Below, in pieces: positions 10,654-23,300 of a DNA stretch of 64,000 nucleotides. This stretch comes from Bidens hawaiensis (Eukaryota; Streptophyta; Magnoliopsida; Asterales; Asteraceae). Each line of letters starts with the position of its first letter. Position 1 is the first letter of the stretch. The position numbers were made by a program, and so were the translations under genes. Location: the NCBI GenBank assembly GCA_021521415.1, contig JAIQDT010001123.1, forward strand, positions 1 to 64,000, in the 5' to 3' direction. The notes beneath the pieces are model-generated. The model ran no database searches, had not been told where the DNA came from, and was given only the letters and a program-made list of their open reading frames with translations.

Positions 10654-11154
10654 TTTGTTGTTTATAATGTGAAGACAGTTTAATAAATAGACAAAGTGAT
10701 GTTCTTCCCCAAATCAATAAACCCTACAATCCGATATCGTTTAATTTGATCAATATTAGTTAAAATTAGTTTGGGGTTATTGATTTCCAGATGAAAGCGA
10801 ATTCGAAGCATATAACAATTACCAATTTAGAGGATGTTTAGTTAGATTTCAACGAACTAGGGTTACGGCTTCAACTTGAACTCGATATGGATCTTTACAG
10901 CTTCGTATGATGCAATTAAGTTAGGGTTTCTTGTCGTGAGGATATGAGGGTTGTGTATGACGATTTAATTGGATTATAGCCTTGTTTTTATAGTGTTTTG
11001 AGGTCAAAGTAGTCACCGTTCTTTTAAGAGAATATTCGGTCAAATTAGCTGTCAAGTACATGTTATTACCATATATCAAATTAACGTGTTGGACAAGACG
11101 CGAGTAATTATGTCAAATTCCATGTTTTCTGGCTTGATTTAAGGATCAAAACTT

Positions 11155-11180
11155 GAAGAAGAAGAAGAAGAAGAAGAAGA
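11155..11180. repeat. (AAG)n microsatellite
   Basis: GAA/AAG triplets inside the gypsy 2 LTR. Confidence 0.85.
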
Positions 11181-12931
11181 ATGGGGGTTGTCGGCGGCAA
11201 GGAAAGGGTGGAAGAAGGGAAAAATCTTTGTTTACAATATTTGCAATTTGATCCCTAGGTTTTAGAGATGGATGCAAAATGGGTTAAAAGTTAGTTAGGA
11301 GGGTGTTTTGTAGTAATTGATGGATATTAGCAATTTAAATTAAAAACAAATAAAAAATTTTAAACGAGTGCGAGATATTTTATCGATAAAATACCCGATA
11401 CCAAAATGGGTCGGTATGGTTACAAATATGAAAATGAAAATCCGAAATGTTACATATACCCATACTAGATATACAGCCCCGTTTAGTTTGGAGATTATAA
11501 TAATATTAAAATATTAATATTATTTTAATATTGATTATAGGGACTAGTGATAGCGAGTCAAACAAACCCCGAGTCGGCACGGTTTGCTGAGACCCCTCTC
11601 TTTAATATTGATTATAGGGACGTCGTATTGAATATCCACTAAATAGTGAGTTTCATGACCCCTCTCTTTAAACAGGTTTACTAAATTTTGGGGTGAAAAG
11701 CATGTTTGATAATATATACATACCTGAAACATGTGATGAAGTGAATTATCTATGTGCTAACACATGAAAGTCCCCACTAACACATTGATTAACTTCGAGC
11801 CGGTGGCTTGTGAATAGTATATTGGTTTGACAAACCCAAACGGAGCCGGCATGGTTTGCTAAGACATAACACCATTTGCACATGACCATAATTATACAAA
11901 CACGCTATGTAATGGTAGACATAACTACTCGGGGCATGTTGTGGGCGGAAGGGGGCCACAGTGGTTGATTGCGCGTGGGAAATGAAGGCACGCAGCACGA
12001 ACGAACGGTTAAGGCTTCACTGTAGCTTAGCATAATTACGTCATACACATTATACACATACATACGTACAAGCATACTTACATGCGTATATACAAACTGC
12101 GACTTGTGATTACGCATATTTGATTTTGTGAAACTCACCAACTCTTGTAGGTGAACTGTTTTAAACGTGCTTTTCAAGTGTACCGGATTTGGATTAGAAA
12201 GCTAATGTGCTACGTGTTGGACAGTGATCAATGTTGGGCAAATTGATGCAAGTATGCTAGTAAGAAGTAAAGCAGCTTAACAGGCTGGTTTAGATTTGTA
12301 TCACCTAGTTTGTAAAATAAGTTAGAACGATGTAAAATATTATAAATAAGTTTGTATCGTTCTTTATAAACAATGTGGTTGATACTAGAGGTGTCTATTA
12401 CCTTCCCGTTTAAAGCTGTAGCAACTTGCTAGTCGGGGTGTGACAGAACGATAGTCTAAGCGAGTTGAATGAACGGTTTGGTGAAACCCAACAAACTATC
12501 CGATCAAGTTTATGAATGTACTAAAATTAATTACTAAACTAAACGAATGAATAAACTGTGACAATTTTGGATTCAGGGATTTCGGGTTTGAAAAATGGAT
12601 AATAAATGATCGAACTACATTAAATAGCAAAATAGCGGTTTCGGGTTTGAAAATTGACGAACGTTACAGGATTCACAACTTTTAACAAAATAATTTCTAA
12701 GACATCTAATTTGTAAATGATTTGGAATATCATGCATGAATCTTTAACAAGCTGGTTCGTGAAATTCCGATTATTATTAATATTAAAACGGTTATAAATA
12801 ATAATAACAGTAATAATAACAACAACAACAACAAAAATATCGTCATCGTAAAAACAAAAGGAGGAAAGTATATAAATAATTAAAAGCTCAAAAAGAAAAA
12901 AAAAGAAATGAAAAAAAAGATTTTGTGTGTT

Positions 12932-12992
12932 ACGAGGTTCGAACCCCTGTCACGTCGGTTCAACCTCCACACGAACCTACTGAGCTGCCTTA
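12932..12992 (-). other. tRNA-like module in tandem unit 1
   Basis: Minus strand: A-box-like AGGCAGCTCAGTAGG (12976-12990), then B-box-like GGGGTTCGAACCTC (12934-12947). A T8 run follows at 12911-12918 and more T-rich sequence after it. Confidence 0.62.
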
Positions 12993-14052
12993 CAATTTAG
13001 TTAGATTTCTGGTTCAAAATTTTAAATATAATAGTTTCAAAAAGATTCCCAATCTATATAAACCCTAGAAATATAATCCAACTATTTGATTAATGGTTTG
13101 TCCCGGTCAACAAGAATTAACAAGGCTAAAGATCAACGCATGAGAACAAATAAAAAGCATCAATTAATTTTACCGTTTGATGACGGGTAGTTAGTCTTCA
13201 GCCTGTCAGAACTCCGGCGTTCGCCGAGAACATAACCGAGTTACAGAGGATGTTGAGAGTGACTGCTTGAGTATGGGCTTGCAAAAAAAATGCTTAAAAC
13301 GAGTCTGAGTTAATTCATGTGATTGCGAGTCAAATGGAATGAATTTGATGAACTATTATTGAATTGCTGTCAACACTTTTAAAACACCAGTAAATAGTAA
13401 TTGAATTGAATTAATGTTCGTAAATAACTTAGTCAAGGTCGTTATATAGCATGATCGCGAAAAATTAGCTTGACTAAAACAAATTGGTTTTATTAATGGA
13501 GGTTTGAAGAAAGAAAAATGGGAGGGGTGTGCATGCGTCACGGGAACTAGGAAGGAAAGAAGAGAAGTTTGGTTAAGTTGTAATATGGTCTTGGAGTTTG
13601 AAAAGTGTTTCAAAATAAATAAAAACTTTGGTAACTAACTAAATTAGCATAGTGTTATCCGAGACTATTATTGCGTGCTACAAACGACGAAACGAAGACA
13701 AGGTATAATGTGCATTTGATAATAAATGATCGAACTGCATTAAATAGCAAACTAGGGGTTTCGGGTTTGAAAATTGACGAACGTTACAGGATTGACAACT
13801 TTTAACAAAATAATTTCTAAGACATCTAATTTTTAAATGATTTGGAATATCGTGCATGAATCTTTAACAAGCTGGTTCGTGAAATTCCGTTTATTATTAA
13901 TATTGAAACAGTTATAAATAATAATAATAATAATAACAACAACATCAACAACGACAAAAATATCGTCATCGTAAAAACAAAAGGAGGAAAGTATATAAAT
14001 AATTAAAAGCTCAAAAAGAAATAAAGAATCGAAATAACAGATTTTGTGTGTT

Positions 14053-14110
14053 ATGAGGTTCGAACCCTAGTCACGGTTCAACTTCCAGACTAACCAACTG
14101 AGCTGCCTTA
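14053..14110 (-). other. tRNA-like module in tandem unit 2
   Basis: Minus strand: GGCAGCTCAGTTGG (14094-14107), a near-consensus A box, then AGGGTTCGAACCTC (14055-14068). T-rich sequence follows within about 35 bases. Homologous to the module at 12932 but with a better A box. Confidence 0.65.
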
Positions 14111-15029
14111 CAATTTATTTAGATTTCTGGTTCAAAATTATAAATATAATAGTTTCAAATGGATCCCCAACAAATATAAACCATATAAATATAATCTAAC
14201 TAACTGATTGACGGTTTGTCTCGGTCAACAAGAATTGACAAGGGAAAAATATCAACACATGATAACGAAACAAAAAGCATCAATTAATTTTACCGTTTGA
14301 TGACAGGTAGATAGTGTTCGGCCTATCAGAGCTACGGTGTTCACCGAGTGCTTAACCGAGTTACAAAGAATGTTAAGAGCAATTGCTTAAGTATGGGTGA
14401 GTGAAAAGATGCTTAAAACGAGTGTGAGTTAATTCAAGTGATTGAGAGTCAAATGGAACGAATTTGGTTAACTATTATTGACTTGTTGTCAGCACTTTTA
14501 AAACACCAATTAATAGTAATTGAATTGAATTAATATTCGTCAATAACTTAGTCAAGGTCGTTATACGACATGATTACGAAAAATTAGCTTGATTAAAACA
14601 AACTATTGTTATTAATGGACGTCTGAAGAAAGAAAAATGGGAGGAGTGTGCGTGTCACACTGGAACAAGGAATTAAAGAAGTGAAGTTTGGTTAAGTTGT
14701 AATTTGGTCCTTAGAGTTTGAAGATTGTTTCAAAATAAATAAAAACTTTGGTAACTAACCATATTAGTATGGTGTTTTAAATAAAAATCCAAGACTTTTT
14801 TTACGCGCTACAAACGGCGAAACAAAGACAAGGTATAATGAGCATAAATTTGATAATAAATGATCGAACTGCATTAAATAGCAAAATAGGTCAGGTTTCG
14901 GGTTTGAAAATTAATGAATGTTACAATGTCCGGATTCAATTTTCATTCAATTCTGTTACAATTAAGTCTCAAAACACAATTCAATTGTATCTAATTTGAG
15001 TCCTAAACATAATCAATCAGACGCCATGT

Positions 15030-15135
15030 CTCTGATACCACTTGAGTATCCATGGCCGATTCATCGCAATCTAGTATGTGATATGATTGCGTATATGCTA
15101 AGGTTAAGTGTGTGTAAGTGTATGTTTTAGCATGT
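15030..15135 (-). mobile_element. Truncated Copia LTR end with primer-binding site
   Basis: The left end TGAGTATCCATGGCC at 15043 abuts AGTGGTATCAGAG (minus strand, 15030-15042), an initiator tRNA-Met primer-binding site. The LTR matches the one at 18316 for about 90 bp (including GATATGATTGC and GGTTAAGTGTGTGTAAGTGT), then switches into gag sequence. The leader left of the PBS runs into the tandem repeat. Confidence 0.78.
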
Positions 15136-17400
15136 ATATAATTTTCTCATCTTGCCCTATCTTTTCCCACAAACTTTCTCACACTTTTGAAGCTTATCCT
15201 AAACTTCTTTGACTCTTTTAAGATCATTTAAAAATGAATCATAGTGTGTTTTTTAACAGTTTATATTCTACATCTTTTTTAACATGCTCCTCACATGTCA
15301 AAGTGCATTCTTCACAAACAAGAACATTGATAATATTCTCAAATAAAATTTCCAGAACATACCTAATTTTGGTTGGCCATCAATGCATGTTGAATTGGTA
15401 CTTCAGATCCTTCAGCTCTTTCTTGTTTTTCCATCTCCACACATACTTCGGTTTGAAGTCCATCAACTTGAAATTCTTTAAACTTAATCTTCTCAGAATC
15501 ATCATGTTCTCCAAAGTAAATATTTCTATGTGGCATCTCCTAATCATTAAACCACCCTTCAAAATTTTCAACAACACCAGGAGAAAAAATTTATTGAAAG
15601 AAATTAGGAGGAATAGGATCAATTTTATCATATGTGTGTGGCACGAATTCTTCTTTTGACTAATCAAGATCTTCATCAGCAAAATATTCTATTGAACCAT
15701 AAGCACGAATGAAGTTCCGATTTTCAGCAACTTTAGATTCATTGTTTGCTTCCATAGCAACCACTTCAGCTACTTTAGCAATAGCTACCTTAAGTGCTTC
15801 GACCACATCAATCTTAGTTTCAATGTTTGCTACTTCTCCATCTACAGCATCATCTCCAACCGCACTAACCAATTCTGCAACATTTTCTTGGAAATGATTA
15901 TTCCAATTGAACCCCTCATCAGCTTGTGAGACAAAACAGGCTCTGTTCTGTGATGTTGAGGCTTCATTTGATTTTGGGTTATTAGAGTTGAAAGGATCGG
16001 ACGGGTTTGGTGCAATACTGTGATAAATGGCTTGTTTGTTATAATCTCTTCCAAATGGGTTTAAACCATTATTAGGAACTTACTTATTAGTACCTTCCCA
16101 TTTGAATTTCCCTTTTTCCTTACGCTTGAAACAGCAAACTTTGGACTTGTCAAAACCTAGTTTTGACGGTGTTCCATTCAAATAGTTCCTTCCAGTGATT
16201 TCCTTGAACCTTTGTGCTCTCCTAACCACACTTGCCATACACCAACGAATGCCCAGCATTTCCATCTATTCAGGTCAGCCCTAATCATAGTCTTCTTTCG
16301 TCATCTTAAAATTCCCAATTCCTCCAATAATCAGACGTTCGTACGACTCAAGAACTGAACCAAGAAAAGCCATGTGTTCTTTAACATTCTTTGCTGTAAG
16401 ACCATTGGTGTTCGTGATATTCACAGCAATGTTCCATTGAATTTGGTCGGAATTTTGGTTCTGGTTTTGGTCAGATTGTTATGATTGTTAATTTGTAGAC
16501 TTCGTGCTTGAACAACCACTACTAAACTAAAGTGTAGGTGAAAAATTTTGTTGATTTCCCACAAATGCAACACAATTGTTGTCAGTACAAAAAGCAGTTT
16601 GAATCTTTGGACTTTGAGCAACCACAGATAATGAATTCATGTAGTGCAATCCAATGTCTTGTGTCACAGATGAAGTTCTCATCTTATGTTTCTTTTATAA
16701 TTCATGATCTTAGAGCTTCTAGTTTTTCAATAAATCTGGCTAAGGTCAATCCCCTAGTATAAGCAATAGGGTTTGATTGTTAAATAATTATAAGTGTCCC
16801 CCATCCTTCTAGTAAAACATCAGCCAATTTATCGGTATACTTATACTCGGGCTTCTCGATTCCAAGTTTCTTCATCTCATTAACAAGATGACAATGTCTC
16901 TCAACCAGTTGAGCAAATGTTTCACCTTTGACCATCGTGAAAATGTCACATTCTTTTTTTAATAGGTCCATCTTGCTCTTATGCATGACAGGACTTCCAC
17001 GGTCTTTATTATGCAAGGTATTTCAAAATTGAAAAACATGAAACATTATGTTGCAACAGCTAGAAAATCTCTTCCTTGATTGCTTGTAGCAATATGTTCA
17101 ACATTTTCTTCTCACATAAATACAAAGGTCTGTCACCTTCTGGTACTTGTGATAGACGATAGTTTGTACCATTCTCATTCTTCTGGATGGCATATTGTTC
17201 TTCAACTGCTAGCCATGTGTCATAGCTAAGTGCTTGAGCATACGTTTCGAATTGTCAGCCCATGATAGGTAATCTTCCATATGGAGAAGCTTTGGTGGCT
17301 TATTCGACGTACCCATTACATTATCCAAGTTTAAGCGCTGGATCAGATTTGCAGGTTGCACCTGTTCTCCATCTTTCAAGTTTGAAAGTGTTAACACACC
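15136..17400 (-). pseudogene. Copia gag fragment B (Sirevirus-like), degenerate
   Basis: Minus-strand gag, homologous along its length to the gag at 24245-27314. From the right: PPKLLHMEDYLSWADN; a stretch with KDRGSPVMHKSKMDLLKKE; WCMASVVRRAQRFKEITGRN followed by LGFDKSKVCCF; an acidic stretch; HTYDKI and NFEGWF; and finally VCEECTLTCEEHVKK. The same blocks occur in the same order in the full-length element. Frame changes and stops are numerous, and the zinc knuckle has lost cysteines. It ends where the LTR fragment at 15043-15135 begins, so a deletion or recombination joined the two. Confidence 0.8.
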
Positions 17401-17582
17401 AGCATATAAGTGCCAGCATATATGTTCTGCAGCATATAAGGTATACCCAACGTATAACGTATACGTCATGAATGATCAAGAATTATACGGCATATAAATG
17501 TGATTTATACATCATATATGATTGATTTTGAATTAGCTTCAAGACTTAGCTTATGCACCGTGTATCATATACGGTGCATATG
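17401..17582 (-). other. Copia leader with palindromic GCATATG/GTATAC motifs
   Basis: Non-coding. Short self-complementary motifs such as CGTATAACGTATACG and GCATATGTTATGC recur. The same motif family is seen in the leader, LTRs and 3' region of the Copia element at 23422-33596. Confidence 0.6.
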
Positions 17583-18315
17583 TTATGCACTGTATAACAC
17601 CATCATCAGTTTGAGTGGAATATTTTCATTGTTGTGAACCACACCTTGCTCAAACACATCCTCAATAATAACACCATCATCAGTTTGAGTAAATACAAGA
17701 TTGCACTTGCAATGAGTTTTTGAACTTAACTTTTTCTCATTTTGCTTAACACTTTTTAATTTTTTATAAATATCTTTCTCCTCTTTCACAAATTTTACAG
17801 CACTAGCTTGAACCGAAGGATCTACAATCAGTGGAGATAGAATGTCCACTTCTTTTATATTCTCGATACTGAGAAATTTAGTACAATCATGATGAAATGG
17901 AGGAGGAATCTCAACAAAACCTATACCATTTTTAGTACCTTGAGAATAACTGCTAGTGACTTCAGTTTTTTGATTTAGCAAAAACGAAAAGTTTTTGAAA
18001 TTACTTAATTTTTGTTTAGCTCCAAACCTCATTCTCAAGCTCACGAATCTTAGATTTACTGTTGATTATTTCCTCAAACTGAGCTTTCATCAACTCTTAC
18101 TTAATAGAGATATTAACTTTTAATTCATGGTTGCTATCAGTTAAAGCCTCAAGTTTATCTTTATACTCTTTTTCATTTTCAAGGAAAACTCTCTTATGAT
18201 AGCAAGATCAACAACTAAGGTTTCGTTATGATTACGAATCTTCTCAAGTTTAGACAAAGATTCATCACATTGATACACATAGTCTCAGAAGCGTCACTAT
18301 CAGATGAACTACTAC
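17583..18315 (-). pseudogene. Copia gag fragment A, C-terminal coiled-coil part
   Basis: Reading the minus strand from 18315 gives SSSSSDSDASETMCIN. With frame corrections it continues DLAIIRESFLENEKEYKDKL, EALTDSNHELK and KSKIRELENEVW, a charged coiled-coil pattern. At 18044 it opens into a longer frame with VKFVKEEKDIYKKLKSVKQN. This corresponds to the coil-rich C-terminal half of long Copia gag proteins. A 24-base stretch with CACCATCATCAGTTTGAGT occurs twice (17598-17620 and 17672-17693). It probably continues fragment A to the right of the LTR at 18316. Confidence 0.65.
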
Positions 18316-18678
18316 TGAGAATCCATGGCCAATTCATCGTTTAAGATCTAGTCTGTGATATGATTGCATATATGCTTAATTAGGTTAAGTGTGTGTAAGT
18401 GTGCGTAATGAGAAAGAATTTGGACAGAGTAACAATGCAAATCGTGATAAAATAAGAACTAATAATTAACTTGATAAGTTACAGGGTATTTATAGGCGAT
18501 GGCTCATTCGTTATTAATACATAACGAATGAGCATCCCATTCGTTACACCATTCATTATACAATCCATAACGAATGGCCCACATACTTGACCTCTCATTT
18601 GGTTAATAACGCTAACGAATGAGGTCCAAAACACATGGGTCTCATTTGTTAAACGTACTTTAATGAATGAGCCTTACA
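18316..18678 (-). mobile_element. Isolated Copia LTR, 363 bp, with TATA box
   Basis: Bounded by TGAGAATCCATGGCC and GAATGAGCCTTACA, so it has TG..CA ends. It matches the truncated LTR at 15043. On the minus strand a TATA box CCTATAAATACC lies at 18485-18496. Upstream of it is a series of inverted copies of CATTCGTTA. Neither flank has a primer-binding site or polypurine tract, so it looks like a solo LTR, but the 5-bp flanks (ACTAC and TAAGA) do not match, so the borders may be rearranged. Confidence 0.72.
18502..18533. repeat. Perfect 13-bp-arm hairpin in the LTR promoter
   Basis: GCTCATTCGTTAT and ATAACGAATGAGC are perfect inverted copies separated by six bases, directly upstream of the TATA box on the minus strand. 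Further half-copies follow at about 18540, 18570, 18615 and 18660. Confidence 0.85.
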
Positions 18679-20340
18679 TAAGATTACTAAAATACCCCGA
18701 TACATATAAGCTAATTTCTAAATACGTTAAGCAAAGACCAACACGACAAACAATGTATCAACAACTACTAAATGATTTAAAAGAAATAGAAGAGTTAGAA
18801 CTTACCTCTTCGATTTTAGCTATGCAAGCAAACAAATCCTTCTGATCATCACTTCAATATTCTGAATCTGAATAAGACTCCTCACTCACCACACTCTTTT
18901 TCTTCAAATCACCAGCATCATCTTGATCAAATTCGATAATAAGCCATGTTGATTGTTGTTGATTTGAAGATGATTCATCAAATAATTTCCTTGACCAATC
19001 TTCACACTCTTGAATCACCATAGCCTTTGTCTCATTCTGCTTTGGTTGTTCCAAGGATTTCTGAGGTACATCCTTTGACTCTTTGTTGTTATAATTCTTG
19101 TGTGAGTTAGAGTTTCTATCTTGAGTGTTGTTATTTTGAGGATACTCCTCCTTGGCTTATGACATTCTTTGGCAAAGTCGTCAATTCATTACAATTATAG
19201 CACTTGACTTTTAGTGTGTCAAAGCCAGTGCTTTTTTCTCATGGTAGGAAGATCATTGCCAGTCCTCTCCATATTTTCTTGATCTTCCTCACTATCATTG
19301 TCATGTTCCATTTTAAATCCAATAATTCCAAATCATCAGGATTGATTTGGTCATAACCTTCATCAGTCATGTCACATGTGGCAACCTTACTACCCACCGG
19401 TTACTAACACCAATACATGAAAGCTCCCATCAAGGCAAAATGTTGTTCTGCTTCTTTCATGTTTACATTTGGTGGAGATGGAGGAAGCACTATGCTTGCT
19501 TGTAGAACTTGGGATTGAAAAGAATTGTGGTTCTTTAAAGGCTTTAGGTGGAGGAACCACATGACTTGCTTGAGTGTAGAAGGCAGTGATTGGTATAGAT
19601 GTACTCTTGCTAGTTGGATTTTCCCCACCATATAAAGATTTATCTTGGTTAGTCTTTAAAGAACTTTGACACTTTTAGCTCATATTTTCTCTTTTCTAAT
19701 TTCTCAATAAAATCCATACATGTATGTGGGAGTTGGAATCTTGAAAAATCCATTCTCAGTCATGATCATCACAAATGTTGAGTAAGAGTTAGGTAAAGCA
19801 TCTTTCAAAGTATCAACTCTATCAAGTTCATCCTTATAGAGCTCATAACGATTGAACACAGCTATTAAATAACAGTATCTGGTCAACATTTCACCTACTA
19901 TCTCATTTGTAAAAATGTTAAAGTTCTTATACTAAAACTTCAACATAGACTTCTTGCTGTCTTGGGTATTTCCCAAACTTCTAGCTTGTAAGGCAACATA
20001 CAGAGAAACTGAAATCTTTATATGGTTAAATTAATGAAAAATGTTTTCTAGTACAGCCATAGTCAATATAGAGTAGGTCTTGACTTCTAAATCATATTTC
20101 TTCTTCTCAACAGCAGTCATTTGATCATTAGTCATTTCTACTTAGCCAACACCATCAATTTTTATATTTGGCCTCACATATGGAGTATCCAATAGAGATA
20201 AATAGTCCAGATCAACCACTTCAAGACGATATTTAAATCTTTGACTCCATCAATGAAAATCATCAAGACTATTCAGCTTTGGAGTTTTAGCATAAGATCC
20301 ATCTCATTGTCACAGTTTAGCATTGTTTGCATTAGGGCTT
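18679..20340 (-). pseudogene. Copia gag fragment A, N-terminal part
   Basis: Minus-strand gag with many frame changes. Readable blocks are LDDFHRWSQRFKYRLE-like and DQMTAVEKKKYDLE-like near 20200-20080, LDRVDTLKDALPNSYSTF at about 19810, and FDTLKVKCYNCNEL at about 19200, where a zinc knuckle has lost its second half. A serine- and acid-rich stretch (VSEESYSDSEY) lies near 18860. The order matches long-gag Copia elements. Just inside 18800 the coding sequence runs KIEE into GTAAGT, which looks like a 5' splice site. Fragmentary and non-functional. Confidence 0.68.
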
Positions 20341-23300
20341 CTGGGAAGCAAGGGCGTAATAATTTGTCATTTTTGAAAATTATGGGTACAAGCTGTTAAG
20401 GATGAAAGTATGAGGGTGAGATTGCCAATCTGTGAAAACTTGGCTGGCGAATGGACTGTTAATCTAAGCGAATGGACTTCATACGCTTACATTCCAACCG
20501 TTTGGGCCTTGTTTACAATATATCATAATGACTAATCTACCCCTAGCCTATTCGATCAGCTAGGGACAACAAATACCACACTAACACTAATTGGACAAAA
20601 ATATTAATCTACTTCTACTTTAAACATAAACAATGTTTTGATCAGAGATTGTTAGACTTCTGTTATTCTATTAACATCACTCTAAACAACCATGCATTAA
20701 AAAAATTAAAGTTTTAACTAAAATTCCATAGTTAGTAATTTTCTGTATCAATTAAACTGACAACAATTATTTTCATGAAAGTTCCAAGTTTATACTAGTA
20801 ATTAATTCTTAGGTTTTGGTTGATGCAAGACAAATAGATCATGCAAACCTGCCTACCTGTGCAACCATGATCATTGCTATATGTTAAAATTGATAATATT
20901 TTAAGTCTGTGTTCGGTAATTAGCCAGTTTCGATTAACTTGTTCCTATGTGAAAATCATTAACCGGTTCCTAACCGTCAGTTAAAGGTAACCGGCTTCTC
21001 CAAAACCGGTTATTAACCAGTTTTGGGTTGGTTTCGGTATGGTTAATCGATTAGGATTTGTACCTCAGTTATAAACCAATCGCAAAAATCAAATTACCTT
21101 TGGTATTTTGTGAAGACGAGGTTAACTTAAGAAATAGCATCCGGTACCTAAAACATATTAACGAAAACAAATAATACATAGATATTTAACCGTAAAGAAC
21201 AAACAGTTGTTTATGCATGTGACCTGTATGTTCATATTGCTAACAACCGAAGACAAGTTTTCATTGGGAATATGTTCTTGAATAATACTCAACGTAACAT
21301 TGACAACACCCTTTAGTTGATCAATAGTTAGTGAAGTTGTCGAAGAATCACCATTACTTTTTGCGATCAACATCCTTCCAACTAATCGAATTTATTTCCT
21401 TTTCTTTGGGCCTTTTTTGAGTATTCATCATTTGAAAAATCACCTAGATCTCCGGGTGTCCTTGTAGAGTCACTTGCGATAGCTTTTAATGGAGCGTATA
21501 CAAAAAAATATAAAGGTAACTTTAAAAAGACCAAAATTTTTACTCTTTTATTACAAAATATTCATTTTACTTTTCATGTCAAACAAGTATTTAGATTAGT
21601 TTTTTGTTCTTTTTGTTTGTTAATTCAATTATGGCGTTTTTCGGATTGCTTGGAAGTGTTTATATGCCTACTGTTTTTTATACAACAAGTACGTTGTATG
21701 TTTGGAACTTCATAAAACTATTTATATACTTATTGTATTCCCAACTACATATCTAATTATATGTCCAACTACATATCAAATTATATGTGAATGTAGTTAG
21801 CCCTTTGTCAAATAGATACAGCTTAATATTTTTTAATTGGTTTTGGGTTGCACTTACTAGTCCTCAAGAAAAGCTTAATCTTTCATATAATATTATGTTT
21901 TAGCAGATCTATAAGCTTTGGAGCATTAATTATCCGCATCCAATGTTTAGGAGCACATAGAAGCTTCGGCTTTCATATATATAGGTACTCATAAAAATTA
22001 TATATTTAAAAATGAGTTAAAAAATCTGAATTTTAAAACAAATACAAAAAAAAAATTCTAATTTTTAATAGCATTTTCTAGAACCGAAGGCATCTATGAT
22101 TGGGCACATATAGTAAGTCAATGCAATTATTTTGACTTACAATCCAGACACTTTTGATGTGTCATATGAGGTCCCATACCCGATTATACCTAATTTGAAC
22201 CAACCAAACCAGTAAAAAAACCAGTTTTGACTCGTTTCATGATTAGAATTGTATTTGATACAATTTTGGGATATTTAGAATTCAATATCGGTACCAAACC
22301 AGGAAATTCGGTGTTTATTTGATATGCTACCAATTTGGTTTCGTTACCGATACCAACTATCAAGCTCTTGCCACATAAATATGCGTTACCACAACTTTAG
22401 CGGCTTTCTTATCAACAATTGTTCCATCGTTACTATAAACTCAAAAGATATTATGTTTAAATCAGCAAACATTGTAAATAATAGAAAGATCATAATGCAT
22501 TATGATGAATCCTCAGTCTCTACATTCCCGATCTGATCTTGGCAATCTTCTCATGTTAACCGCCCCTCTCCTGGTCCAAAATAGCCTCCTAGAGATGTCT
22601 AGGCCAAAATCCCTTGCTTGTGGGGCATAAATTGGCTTTAAACATAAAGTTTTTAGGTTTTCCAGAACTTTGTAAGCACGTACACATTGGGCATACACAG
22701 GTCGTACACACGTCATGTGGGCATGGACACTGTGTCTGCAATAATTATGTCAGTAGGTAGGGCACGGGCAATTATGTCAGAGGTAGGGCACATGTCACAT
22801 GCATTCATGGTGCATGGCTCGTTTATGAGCATATTTTGTCAAAAATATTCGTTATTCATTCTCTTCGCATCCGTAATGCTTGGATTCGCTTATTTTCCTT
22901 CAAAACCTACATATCACATAAACATGCAATTACTTATCTTTAAACATTAGATTCTCAGTAAAACGTCTACAAATGTGAGTTAATTACTAGTAAACCTATG
23001 TGTTAATTTTAGCATGTCAATCTAATCATATCTAACTTTGTAATTCTCTCAATATATTATCAATGGAGAAACAATGTTCATATCTACAAATCCAATTATC
23101 CACATCACTACTGTCTAATTTAGGAAACCAAATCTGCTGTTAGGTGTAATCTATCTATCCTTGCAATCTCTATGTTGTTTGGCTACACATACTCTTTCAC
23201 GATCGTTGTATTTTCATTCAAATTAGCAATTTTATCTGTTAATCTTGTCAACATCTGGTTGACATTGGCGATATTTTGATCTGTCTTCTGCAATTGCACA

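Larger units (their letters stand above)
8778..12445 (-). mobile_element. 5' LTR of gypsy element 2 (about 3.67 kb)
   Basis: The ends are mirror images: TGTCACACCC at 8778 and GGGTGTGACA at 12445, so in element sense it runs TGTCACACCCCG to GGGTGTGACA. The primer-binding site lies just left of 8778. No coding sequence was seen. It carries a MITE (9873-10262), a tRNA-like module (10576-10653), and several simple repeats. The partner LTR would lie left of the window. Confidence 0.78.
12598..14935 (-). repeat. 1.13-kb tandem repeat, two full units and a partial third
   Basis: Units start at 12598, 13718 and 14852, each with GATAATAAATGATCGAACT. The first two extend for 1,120 and 1,134 bp with clear similarity throughout, and the third stops after about 80 bp. 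On the minus strand each unit has a TGTAACGTTCGTCAATTTTC-like start, which resembles an LTR end, but no clean TG..CA pair with PBS or PPT was found. Each full unit contains one tRNA-like module. It is probably LTR-derived; this is inference. Confidence 0.8.

Noticed and set aside
13356..13613. Minus-strand frame of 85 codons in the tandem repeat
   Set aside because: Not conserved in the second repeat unit and without similarity to known proteins.
15234..15659. 141-codon plus-strand frame
   Set aside because: Antisense to the Copia gag remnant, which has homologous blocks in the full-length element.
18316..18678. 5' LTR of the gag at 17583-18315
   Set aside because: No primer-binding site adjoins it and gag-like coding starts directly at the border.
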